Of a stretch of DNA of 64,000 bases, positions 45,015-53,042 are shown piece after piece. The position numbers were made by a program, and so were the translations under genes. The stretch lies in assembly GCF_000430505.1 (NCBI RefSeq), contig NZ_AUMD01000019.1, forward strand, positions 248,001 to 312,000. Direction: 5' to 3'. Below the pieces are notes generated by a model. The model saw only the letters and a program-made list of their open reading frames with translations. It searched no databases and was not told where the DNA came from. The first letter of the stretch is position 1. Each line of letters begins with the position of its first letter. The stretch comes from Eisenibacter elegans DSM 3317 (lineage in GTDB: Bacteria > Bacteroidota > Bacteroidia > Cytophagales > Microscillaceae).

Positions 45015-46982
45015 ATGAGTTTGCAAGCCACGCTACGCCAACAGATTGCGGCCTATTATGCTGATGAAGAGATTGACCGCGCTCTGAAGTATTATGTCTC
45101 TACCAAATGTCAAAACGTCGCTCCACTTTTGGAGTACGAAGACGAGCACGCTCACGCTTTTATTACCAAGCAGCCGCTGATGCCATTTTTTATGGAGAAG
45201 CCCCTTGCCGAAGGCGAAGACCGCTTTTACCTCATCCTTGCCGACGCAGGTATGGGCAAGACGACCTTTATGCTCAACCTCTATTTCAACTACGCCCGCC
45301 GGCTGCTGGATGTGTCATACAAGATGAAGCTCTCCTTTATCCCCAGCGACCCCAACGATGAGTTGATCGCCGACAAGCCGGCCTATGTACGGCTGTTTCC
45401 GCTTGGCTTGCCCAATATCTTGCGCGAAATCGAATATATCCCCGAAGAAGACCGCCCACGCACCATCCTGATGCTCGATGCCTTTGACGAAGATGCCCTT
45501 GCCATCGAAGACCATCACCAACGCCTACACCAAATTTTGAACCTAGCCAAAGATTTCGCAGAGGTCATCATCACCTGCCGCACACAGTTTTTCCCCGCCG
45601 ACGAAGAAGAAGGCGAAGAAGAAGGTGTCCTCGAAATCAATTATCAAGACAAACACTTCCGCTTTCGAAAGATATACCTCTCCCCCTTCGATGAAGAGGA
45701 TATCAAGAAGTATCTCCAGAAAAATTACCCTTTTTTCAGCTACTTCAAGCGCAAAAAGGCTGAACAGATTGTACGCCAGTCGCCCAACCTGATGATGCGC
45801 CCAATGTTGCTCAGCTATGTAGACGACCTGCTCCAAAACCGCGAGAAGTTTGGCTACAGTTACCAAATCTACGAAGCCCTCATAGACCGCTGGCTCGACC
45901 GCGAGGCCAACCGCCGTAAGGGGCGCGAGACCGAGTACAAGGCTGCACTCTATCGATTTGCACAGGCCGCAGCGCTCGATATGTGTCGTAATAGCAAGGT
46001 TCGCGAGGGCTTTTGGATTTCTGCTGACGAGCTGACTCCCCTAGCTGCTCAATACGATATAACTCTCAACGAGCTAGAGCTGAAAAGCCGCTCACTGCTC
46101 AACCTCAACGCCAAAGGCCAATATAAATTTGCACACAAGTCTATTCTCGAATATTTCATCGCCCAGCAGGTATTCGAAGCCCCTATCCTCACAGAGCAGT
46201 TTGCCCTCAGCGACCTAGAGCTAGCGCAACTGTTTTTGGAAGAGATGAGCCACCAACATCTCTGCGGCCTCGAAGGTGTATACCAAACCCTTAAATTTGG
46301 CGAAGCCCTACCCCTAACCCAGCTCTCCCGCCAAACATTGGCGGCCATCAAGGTGGTGCATCTGCCCAAAATCACCGACCACGACCTACAGGCTCTGGCT
46401 GTATTGCCCAATCTTGACAACCTCCAAATAGCAGACAATATCAGCCTAAGCAGCACCAAACTCTCCAATTTGCTGCAAAAACGCCACTTGGATCTAAGCA
46501 ATACCCAGCTCCAATCGTTGGCCGCACTCCAGCAACTCAGCAGCCTCAAAGCCTTGGATTTGAGCCAAAATCAGATTCAGGAGTTGAGCGGCTTGCGGCG
46601 AATGAAAGCTCTCGAAGCACTCAACCTCAGTGCCAATCAAATCAAAGACATTAGCGACTTATACGAGCTGGTTTTGCTCCAACGCCTCAATATCAGTAAT
46701 AACTACGTCGAAAACATCTATGCTCTCAGCGACCTACAAGCGCTCAAGGTATTGGTGGCCAGCTTCAACAAACTAGAGGATGTATCGCCGCTGATTCGCC
46801 TCGAAAACCTCGAAGAACTGACCCTCACCAATAACAACATTCCAGAGGTAGACTTCCTGAAAGACCTACCCAAGCTGCGCCTGCTCGACCTGAGCAACAA
46901 CCCCATCAGCCCCGAGCAGGTGTGGGCGCTCAAAAACCCACAACTCAAGCTGATTTTCAAAATTGGCAAAACAGCGTTTTGA
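45015..46982 (+). CDS. NACHT-type STAND NTPase with C-terminal leucine-rich repeats (bacterial NLR-like)
   Basis: A 655-residue soluble protein. Residues 1-65 form a short N-terminal part without a recognised effector. The NACHT NTPase follows: Walker A ADAGMGKTT (76-84, K82), Walker B ILMLDAFDED (151-160; D155, D158, E159, the NACHT D-x-x-D-E type), sensor TCR (187-189), SPNLMMRPMLLSYV (256-269) and the winged-helix motif FAHKSILEYFIAQQ (372-385). From about 446 to 645 there are some eight SDS22-like leucine-rich repeats (LKALDLSQNQIQELSGL, LEALNLSANQIKDI and so on). NACHT-LRR order is that of animal NLR immune receptors; bacterial NACHT proteins are known anti-phage genes. A role in phage sensing is inferred. 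No effector gene is adjacent; the gene has its own promoter box and terminator. Confidence 0.88.
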   Translation: MSLQATLRQQIAAYYADEEIDRALKYYVSTKCQNVAPLLEYEDEHAHAFITKQPLMPFFMEKPLAEGEDRFYLILADAGMGKTTFMLNLYFNYARRLLDVSYKMKLSFIPSDPNDELIADKPAYVRLFPLGLPNILREIEYIPEEDRPRTILMLDAFDEDALAIEDHHQRLHQILNLAKDFAEVIITCRTQFFPADEEEGEEEGVLEINYQDKHFRFRKIYLSPFDEEDIKKYLQKNYPFFSYFKRKKAEQIVRQSPNLMMRPMLLSYVDDLLQNREKFGYSYQIYEALIDRWLDREANRRKGRETEYKAALYRFAQAAALDMCRNSKVREGFWISADELTPLAAQYDITLNELELKSRSLLNLNAKGQYKFAHKSILEYFIAQQVFEAPILTEQFALSDLELAQLFLEEMSHQHLCGLEGVYQTLKFGEALPLTQLSRQTLAAIKVVHLPKITDHDLQALAVLPNLDNLQIADNISLSSTKLSNLLQKRHLDLSNTQLQSLAALQQLSSLKALDLSQNQIQELSGLRRMKALEALNLSANQIKDISDLYELVLLQRLNISNNYVENIYALSDLQALKVLVASFNKLEDVSPLIRLENLEELTLTNNNIPEVDFLKDLPKLRLLDLSNNPISPEQVWALKNPQLKLIFKIGKTAF

Positions 46983-47015
46983 TTGACGATGTATGGCGTA
47001 ATCGTCAATCAAAAC
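46976..47015. repeat. Perfect 15-bp hairpin overlapping the NACHT-LRR stop codon (GATTGACGAT family)
   Basis: GTTTTGATTGACGAT (46976-46990) and ATCGTCAATCAAAAC (47001-47015) are perfectly complementary. The TGA stop of the NACHT-LRR gene (46980-46982) is inside the left arm. GATTGACGAT recurs at 52731, 54328 and 61005. Confidence 0.75.
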
Positions 47016-47026
47016 ACGCCAAGTAC

Positions 47027-47057
47027 AAAAAAAGCTACCTCTTGAGGTAGCTTTTTT
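47027..47057 (+). terminator. Terminator of the NACHT-LRR gene
   Basis: AAAAAAAGCTACCTC and GAGGTAGCTTTTTT form a stem with a two-base loop, flanked by A- and T-runs; a strong bidirectional intrinsic terminator. Confidence 0.85.
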
Positions 47058-47091
47058 AAAATCACACAAGAGTACAGGCTGTTACTGTATC

Positions 47092-47405
47092 ACAATCTCT
47101 ACCACATTGCTGCGGATATTGTTGATGTCATAAAAAACAGCACGTTGTGTCATCAAGTCTGTGTATGTGTGGGTTGTTATTGCACGTAAGCTCAATTATC
47201 ACAACAGCATAATCTTTGCGAATGGCAAACTCATCAATGGCTATCCGAGTAGCATATGTTTTCCGTTAATTTAGCACAGCAGTAAATGCCGATAACGCGC
47301 TGCTCAACCTCAAGGTTGGATAACTCTATCTCTGGTAAGTCAAGTAATTTTTCAATATCGAAGTTATACCCGGTCTTATCTTTGCGCCAAATTTACGGAA
47401 GAACC
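47092..47405 (-). mobile_element. Decayed ISL3-family insertion sequence (one end and transposase scraps)
   Basis: Its right end, read on the minus strand, is GGTTCTTCCGTAAATTTGGC, the same end as the 100-bp MITEs at 10176 and 14146. Inside, minus-strand frames give FDIEKLLDLPEIELSNLEVE (an ISL3 N-terminus) and, one frameshift later, IAIDEFAIRKDYAVVIIEL (around the first catalytic Asp of the DDE domain). The zinc finger and most of the catalytic domain are gone. A last piece, TQRAVFYDINNIRSNVVEIV, ends at 47092 and may come from another gene. The stretch 47406-47565 shows nothing further. Confidence 0.7.
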
Positions 47406-47565
47406 ACGAAACACAAGATTTCCCACTGCTCCCCCACAATCAAACTCCAGTCATTGCACAATAAGGCTCATTGGCTGCTGCCGCAGGCAAACAAAAACCC
47501 ATTGCAATCAGCTTTCAAAAAGCGTCCTACGATGGGGGAGTATGTTTTCAAGTAAGCTTATGAGC

Positions 47566-49011
47566 CTATTCCTCTGTTCTGCCCGGTTGTTGTGGGCGGC
47601 GGAGGTAAGCCGGTATTTCGAGTTTTTCTTTAAAAGACTCTTGGTTGACATCACTGCTCAGTTTTTTGAGGCGTTGGATGCGTTCCTCGGCTTCGCGGGC
47701 TAGGCGCTCACGTTTGGCTTCCAGCTCACGTTGTTTTTGGGCTTCACGTTCCAGCTCGATGTGTTTGTCAAAAACATCTTCGTAGCCATCCGGCTCATCG
47801 TCTAGATTATGGACAATGCGTGTAGGTTCTGCTTTTCGAGGTGGCTCGGGTATCTCATCCTCTTCTTCTTCAGGCATGGGGATGGGGCGTATGTCGGCAG
47901 GCTCTTGAGTAGCGGCCTCTTGTTGTAGGCTTTCCGGATTGGGGATAGGCTTTATATTAAACACGACGCTACGCTCATTGTCTTTGTAGGTATTTTCGAC
48001 CACCGGGGGCTTGTTGCTGGGGGGAGCATCGAGGGTCGTAGGCGATTCAAACCCTGTGGCCACAATCGTTACGCGGATACTATCACCCAAGGTGGGGTCA
48101 ATACCATTGCCAAAGATAACTTCGGCTTCTTCTCCGGCTTCGTTTTGGATATATTCTGTAATGCTCATGAACTCGTCGAGCTGTAGTTCGGCTTGCTCGC
48201 TCGACATCACAGAAAGCAGGATTTTCTGTGCTCCACGGATGCTCTGGTTGTTGAGTAGTGGCGAGTTGAGCGCTTCTTGTGCGGCACGGAGGGCGCGGTC
48301 TTCGCCTTCGGTTTTGGCCGAACCCATCACGGCAGAGCCAGAATTGCGCATAACCGTCTTCACATCTTCAAAGTCTACGTTTACGTAGCCTTCTACCGTG
48401 ATGATTTCGGCGATGCCCTTGGCAGCGGTGGCCAAGATATTGTCGGCTTGAGCAAAGGCATCACTCATTTTGAGGTTGCCATAGATTTCGCTCAGGCGGT
48501 CGTTGGAAATGACCAGCACCGTGTCAGAGTGTTTTTTTAGCGCTTCTATCCCTTTTTCAGCCTGTTGCTTTTTCTTGCGGCCTTCAAAAGTAAAGGGGGC
48601 TGTTACGATGGCCACCGTCAAGATGCCTAGCTCGCGGGCTATTTCGGCGATGATGGGCGCAGCGCCCGTCCCTGTACCACCACCCATACCGGCAGTGATG
48701 AAGAGCATACGGGTATTTTCTTGAAGCATTTCCCTGATTTCATTCTTGCTTTCGAGGGCTGCTTCACGGCCTTTTTCGGGGTTTGCGCCCGCTCCCAACC
48801 CTTGGGTAAGGTTTACCCCTATCTGGAGTTTTTTGGGAATAGGACTAAGGTTAAGTGCCTGCAAATCGGTATTGCAGACAATAAACTCCACCCCTTGGAT
48901 GCCTTTGTTATACATATAATTGACAGCATTGCTGCCTCCGCCGCCTACCCCAATAACCTTGATGATAGATTTTGCATTGACGGGAATATCAAATTCGTAA
49001 CTGTTCGCCAT
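47566..49011 (-). CDS. ftsZ: Cell division GTPase FtsZ
   Basis: A 481-residue tubulin-like GTPase that forms the Z-ring. VIGVGGGGSNAVNYM starts the nucleotide site, and the tubulin signature GGGTGTG is at 110-116 (FITAGMGGGTGTGAAP). The T7 loop NVDFEDVKTVM completes the active site between subunits. After the GTPase core (to about 330) there is a long charged linker (about 335-455; many Glu/Arg) and the terminal peptide EIPAYLRRP, which binds FtsA. It is the last gene of murC-ftsQ-ftsA-ftsZ, with an 84-bp gap after ftsA. Confidence 0.97.
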   Translation of the reverse strand: MANSYEFDIPVNAKSIIKVIGVGGGGSNAVNYMYNKGIQGVEFIVCNTDLQALNLSPIPKKLQIGVNLTQGLGAGANPEKGREAALESKNEIREMLQENTRMLFITAGMGGGTGTGAAPIIAEIARELGILTVAIVTAPFTFEGRKKKQQAEKGIEALKKHSDTVLVISNDRLSEIYGNLKMSDAFAQADNILATAAKGIAEIITVEGYVNVDFEDVKTVMRNSGSAVMGSAKTEGEDRALRAAQEALNSPLLNNQSIRGAQKILLSVMSSEQAELQLDEFMSITEYIQNEAGEEAEVIFGNGIDPTLGDSIRVTIVATGFESPTTLDAPPSNKPPVVENTYKDNERSVVFNIKPIPNPESLQQEAATQEPADIRPIPMPEEEEDEIPEPPRKAEPTRIVHNLDDEPDGYEDVFDKHIELEREAQKQRELEAKRERLAREAEERIQRLKKLSSDVNQESFKEKLEIPAYLRRPQQPGRTEE

Positions 49012-49095
49012 ACCTTTATAGTCGCCTTACAATTTGCAAATAAATGTACTATTTATTCGGTTTCCAACCTAGCGTGTAAGTTTTTTTCTTGGATG

Positions 49096-50397
49096 TTATA
49101 TTCTATCATCTTCTACATCATCAATAAGCATGCCTTTTGTGCGCTCAATGATTTGCCAGAAGAAGCTGCGTCCTTCGCCTTCTTTCTTGGGTTTGCGCAA
49201 GTTGCTGCCGCTGCTGATCTGGTGGTAGCGGTTGTCGCGCTCATCAATAGCTCTAAAGCCTGCAATCACCAGTCCCATTGCTGTCGCATACATAGGATTT
49301 TGGGCAATGGCCACTTTGGACTTGCCGAGGTACTCCGTAGGATACCCGATACGGGTGTCCATCTTGGTCATATAATGAAACAGCTCATCGCAGTGTTTGA
49401 GCTGCGAGCCGCCGCCTGTGATGACTATTCCGCCGACGAGCTTGTTAAGATAGCCGGATTTGATGATTTCTTGGTGTACCATTTCGATGATTTCACACAT
49501 CCGGGCTTCGATAATCTCGGCCACCGTACGCAGCGAAATTTCCTTGGCAGGGCGGTTGTGTAGCCCTGGTACAGAAACAAACTCCTCTGTAGAGGCCTCT
49601 TCGGCAATGGCGCGTCCGTGTTTGATTTTGAGGCGCTCGGCCTGCTTTTCCATAATCACACAGCCTTCCTTGATGTCATTGGTGATGATTTGCCCACCCA
49701 AGGGGATGACTGCCGTATGGCGGATGATGTTTTCATAGAAGATGGCTACATCTGTGGTGCCGCCGCCTATGTCTACCAAGGCCACCCCTGCCTCACGCTC
49801 TTCTTCGGTGAGTACAGACATTCCCGAGGCTATTGGCTCTAGGATGAGGTTGTCGATTTCTAACCCTGCTCTGCGCACGCATTTGTTGATGTTGTTGACG
49901 GCGCTGGTTTGGGCGGTAATGATGTTGAAGTCGGCTTCCAGCTTGATGCCTGACATTCCTACGGGTTCTTTGACTCCGGTTTCGAGGTCTACGGTATAGT
50001 CCTGGGGCATGACGTGAATAATCTCGTCACCGGGTTGGGTAACGGTACGATACATCTCATTGGTGAGGCGGTTTACGTCTTCTACCGTGATTTCATCATC
50101 TGATGAGGGGCGGTGAATGCTGCCCCGTTGCTTCATACTCTTGATGTGCTGGCCGGCAATGCCTGCGTTGACAATGCGTATATCAATACCGGACTGCTCG
50201 CTGGCTTCTTCGATGGCCTCTTCCATAGCCTGAATGGTTTTGTTAATATTGGTAACTACCCCCCGAAAAACACCGTTCGAGGCGGCCTTACCCATTCCCA
50301 AGATTTCTACCTTTCCGAATTTATCCTGCCGGCCTACCAAGGCACAAATTTTGGTGCTACCGATATCTAGCCCTACTACTATCTTATCTTTTTGCAT
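49096..50397 (-). CDS. ftsA: Cell division protein FtsA
   Basis: A 433-residue actin-like ATPase that tethers FtsZ to the membrane. Actin-fold motifs are visible: VGLDIGSTKICALVG (phosphate 1), the SHS2/1C domain after it (KQRGSIHRPSSDDEITVEDV), VALVDIGGGTTDVAIF (phosphate 2) and GGIVITGGGSQLKHC (adenosine). The C-terminal helix SFFWQIIERTKGMLIDDVED is the membrane-binding amphipathic segment. It lies 2 bp from the end of ftsQ and upstream of ftsZ, as in the standard dcw order. Confidence 0.96.
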   Translation of the reverse strand: MQKDKIVVGLDIGSTKICALVGRQDKFGKVEILGMGKAASNGVFRGVVTNINKTIQAMEEAIEEASEQSGIDIRIVNAGIAGQHIKSMKQRGSIHRPSSDDEITVEDVNRLTNEMYRTVTQPGDEIIHVMPQDYTVDLETGVKEPVGMSGIKLEADFNIITAQTSAVNNINKCVRRAGLEIDNLILEPIASGMSVLTEEEREAGVALVDIGGGTTDVAIFYENIIRHTAVIPLGGQIITNDIKEGCVIMEKQAERLKIKHGRAIAEEASTEEFVSVPGLHNRPAKEISLRTVAEIIEARMCEIIEMVHQEIIKSGYLNKLVGGIVITGGGSQLKHCDELFHYMTKMDTRIGYPTEYLGKSKVAIAQNPMYATAMGLVIAGFRAIDERDNRYHQISSGSNLRKPKKEGEGRSFFWQIIERTKGMLIDDVEDDRI

Positions 50398-50399
50398 AA

Positions 50400-51167
50400 T
50401 TACTCACAGATGATTTGATGGTCATATTTGAGGTTGATTCGCTTATAGGCGTTCCAGCCTTTGAGGGGTAATATCTCGTCGTAAAAAACTTTCAGCTTCT
50501 TGAGTTTATTATCAATATCAAATAAGCTACCAAATTCGACGGTTTGCTTGCCAATTTGAGGATACAAGTATGCCTGCTTGTATTTATCTACGTGAATATG
50601 AGCTATTTGCGCCCTAAAAAACGGCTCCGCATACAAGGCTCTGAGGAGGTGTAAGAGTTGCTTATCTGCTGTTTCTAGCTCAAAATTAGGTAATTCTTGC
50701 GAATCTTCACGGGTAACTGTCAAGACACGAGACGTATATTTGCGCACTACAGGCATCAGGCTGGCCAAGCTGTCTATGTAGAAGTCGGGCTTTTCGTCTC
50801 GTACAAAACGGGCTATGGGGCGCTTTTGGGTAATTTGTACAAACAAATCCCCCTTTACATTGCGCGACACTTGACAGCCTGCCACATACGCATTGGTACG
50901 GATACGTTCTTCTAAGGCTTTGACGCTGAGCTTCTGGTGGGCTTCGCCAATGATGGTATGCCGACCGTCTTCGCTCATCAGGCGCTTGATATCCTCTTCA
51001 TCCAAAAAATAATTGTCGAGCTGGGTGTCCTGAGCAAAGCTTATGACTAGTTTCTGGCAGGTTTTGGATTGGTGTCTAGTTTCTACAAAACCCCACAATA
51101 GCAAGCAGCTCACTATCAGGATACTTACACGGATTTCTTTGCGTAATTTAGGAAATAGTTGTTTCAT
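50400..51167 (-). CDS. ftsQ: Cell division protein FtsQ
   Basis: A 255-residue bitopic protein: short basic cytoplasmic tail, one transmembrane helix (about 13-28, VSILIVSCLLLWGFVE), then POTRA-like and beta domains (LDEEDIKRLMSEDG, SVKALEERIRTNAYVAGCQVSRN, GDLFVQITQKRPIARF). It belongs to the FtsQLB complex that controls septal wall synthesis. Sequence identity in this family is low, and the assignment leans on position between murC (16 bp) and ftsA (2 bp) as well as on the POTRA-like layout. Confidence 0.9.
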   Translation of the reverse strand: MKQLFPKLRKEIRVSILIVSCLLLWGFVETRHQSKTCQKLVISFAQDTQLDNYFLDEEDIKRLMSEDGRHTIIGEAHQKLSVKALEERIRTNAYVAGCQVSRNVKGDLFVQITQKRPIARFVRDEKPDFYIDSLASLMPVVRKYTSRVLTVTREDSQELPNFELETADKQLLHLLRALYAEPFFRAQIAHIHVDKYKQAYLYPQIGKQTVEFGSLFDIDNKLKKLKVFYDEILPLKGWNAYKRINLKYDHQIICE

Positions 51168-51183
51168 AAAAGGCTTCTATAGC

Positions 51184-52635
51184 TCAACTTTCGAGTGTTG
51201 ATGTTTGGGTCTTTTGTTGCAAGATAGTGTTTATTTTGGGAATTACATTCACAATATCTCCTGCGCCTACTGTAGCCACAATGCAGGGCTGGTCGAGTTG
51301 TGTCAATGATTCGAACAGTGCGCTGATATTGGGATGGGCCTTGACAGCAGCCGAGGGGATGATGCTGGCTAGTGCCTCTGCGCTTATGCCTTCGATGGGT
51401 TGCTCTCGGGCGGGGTATATAGGCAACAGCCACACCCTGTCGGCGATGGCTAGACTTTGGGCAAACTCCTGCATAAAGTCCCTTGTGCGGCTGAAGAGAT
51501 GAGGTTGGAAAATAACCGTTACACTGCGTTCAGGGTATAGGGCTTTGAGCGAGGTCAAAAAAGCCGCCACCTCGGTAGGGTGATGCGCATAATCATCTAT
51601 CAATATCCAATCGGGGCTTTTGTAGTGGTAATCGAAGCGGCGCTGTACGCCCAAGAAGCTCTCTATGCCTGAGCGCAGCTCTTGGGGGCTTAGCCCCAAG
51701 GTTTGCCCTATACCCAAGGCCGCTACGGCATTCTCTACGTTGTGGTAGCCTGGTGTTTGGAGCCGGATATCTGTTAGTTGTAGGGTGGGGCTTTGATAGT
51801 CAAAAACAAACATCCCGTCTGCCACCCTGATATTGGCCGCATAGTGTGTGCTCGACTCGCTTTGTTCGCGAGCATAGCAGTGTGTTTGCAAGCTATCGGG
51901 CAGCGCTGCCAACGAGAGCTGTGTGCCCTGTTTGTGAAACAGGCTTCCTTGCGGGTGTACACAAGCCGCAAAAGCCTGATAGGCCGCAGAGACCTCTTCG
52001 GTCTGGCCATAGATGTCGAGATGGTCTGCCTCGGTAGACAAAATCACGGCCACGCTGGGGCTGAGGTGCAAAAACGAGCGGTCATACTCATCGGCCTCTA
52101 CCACCACAATCTCCTCTTCGGGCGCACAGCCTTGGGCTAGGAGCATATTGGTTTGGTAGTTTTTCATCACTCCACCCAAGAATGCCGTTACGGGTTTGCC
52201 ACTGTGGCGCAGCAAATGTGCTACCATCGACGAGGTGCTCGTCTTGCCGTGTGTGCCCGCAATGGCTACTGTAAAACGTTGGCGTGTAATCAATCCCAAT
52301 ACCTCCGCACGCTTGCGGATGAGGAAGCCTTCGCGGCGGAGATAGCTCAACTCAGCATGGTCATTGGGTATTGCCGGGGTATATACAATCAAGGCATCCG
52401 CATCAGCAAGGATATAGTCCGGAATGCGGTTGGGGTCGTCTGTATAGTGAATATCCATCCCTTCAGCCTCTAGCTGGGTAGTCAAGGGGGTGGGCGTTTT
52501 GTCATAACCGGCCACACGCGCTCCGTTGGCCAAGAACCAACGCGCAAGGGCGCTCATTCCTATCCCGCCTATTCCGATAAAATAAAGGTTGTTTGTTGGT
52601 GGCAAAGCCGTAGTAGCACTAGCAGATATTGACAT
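51184..52635 (-). CDS. murC: UDP-N-acetylmuramate--L-alanine ligase
   Basis: A 483-residue Mur ligase that adds L-alanine to UDP-MurNAc in peptidoglycan synthesis. Motifs are the N-terminal dinucleotide-like LYFIGIGGIGMSALARW, the ATP loop AIAGTHGKTSTSSMVAHLL, EADEYDRSFLHL, YHNVENAVAALGIG and DDYAHHPTEVAAFL. Length is normal (about 460-490). ATG 52635 is used rather than the upstream one at 52719, whose 28 extra residues do not look like Mur ligase. It opens the murC-ftsQ-ftsA-ftsZ unit. murG, ftsW and murD, which normally precede it, are absent. Confidence 0.95.
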   Translation of the reverse strand: MSISASATTALPPTNNLYFIGIGGIGMSALARWFLANGARVAGYDKTPTPLTTQLEAEGMDIHYTDDPNRIPDYILADADALIVYTPAIPNDHAELSYLRREGFLIRKRAEVLGLITRQRFTVAIAGTHGKTSTSSMVAHLLRHSGKPVTAFLGGVMKNYQTNMLLAQGCAPEEEIVVVEADEYDRSFLHLSPSVAVILSTEADHLDIYGQTEEVSAAYQAFAACVHPQGSLFHKQGTQLSLAALPDSLQTHCYAREQSESSTHYAANIRVADGMFVFDYQSPTLQLTDIRLQTPGYHNVENAVAALGIGQTLGLSPQELRSGIESFLGVQRRFDYHYKSPDWILIDDYAHHPTEVAAFLTSLKALYPERSVTVIFQPHLFSRTRDFMQEFAQSLAIADRVWLLPIYPAREQPIEGISAEALASIIPSAAVKAHPNISALFESLTQLDQPCIVATVGAGDIVNVIPKINTILQQKTQTSTLES

Positions 52636-52721
52636 AAAATATGGGGATACAGCAAGACCCGAAGTGTTTCGGGCTTTTGCGGTTGGGGGTTTAATGGGTT
52701 TAATGGAGCAAAAATACACAA

Positions 52722-52815
52722 ATTTGACGATTGACGCGTTTAGATTGACGATTGTGGATTGACGAGGGACGATTAAACTGTAAATCTCAAATTGTAAATC
52801 GTAAATCTAAAATTC
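52722..52815. repeat. GATTGACGAT-family repeat, long copy
   Basis: Several staggered units ATTGACGATTGACG, TAGATTGACGATTG and GGATTGACGAGGGACGATT are followed by their rough inverse GTAAATCTCAAATTGTAAATC. It fills the middle of the 407-bp divergent gap between murC and the hydrolase gene; the rest shows no clear promoter. Confidence 0.5.
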
Positions 52816-53042
52816 AGGCTTCATTTTGATTGTTTTCCCCAAAAGCAACTTATATTTAACGCAGCGGTTCTGATAAGGACAGCGGCCAAGTTGGCTACCT
52901 ACCCTACATACTACTTGCATATTTTGTTTGGCTTAGCACAAAGCTTTGGCTTCATCATCAAAACAAGATTCTATTATTCTAAAACACCCTATACACCGCC
53001 TTCACAAACAACTACTTCAGTACTCAATATTTAAGATACTTT

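Noticed and set aside
48721-49563. 280-codon plus-strand frame spanning the ftsZ-ftsA junction
   Set aside because: It is antisense to two well-defined genes and its product looks like reverse-complement translation of them.
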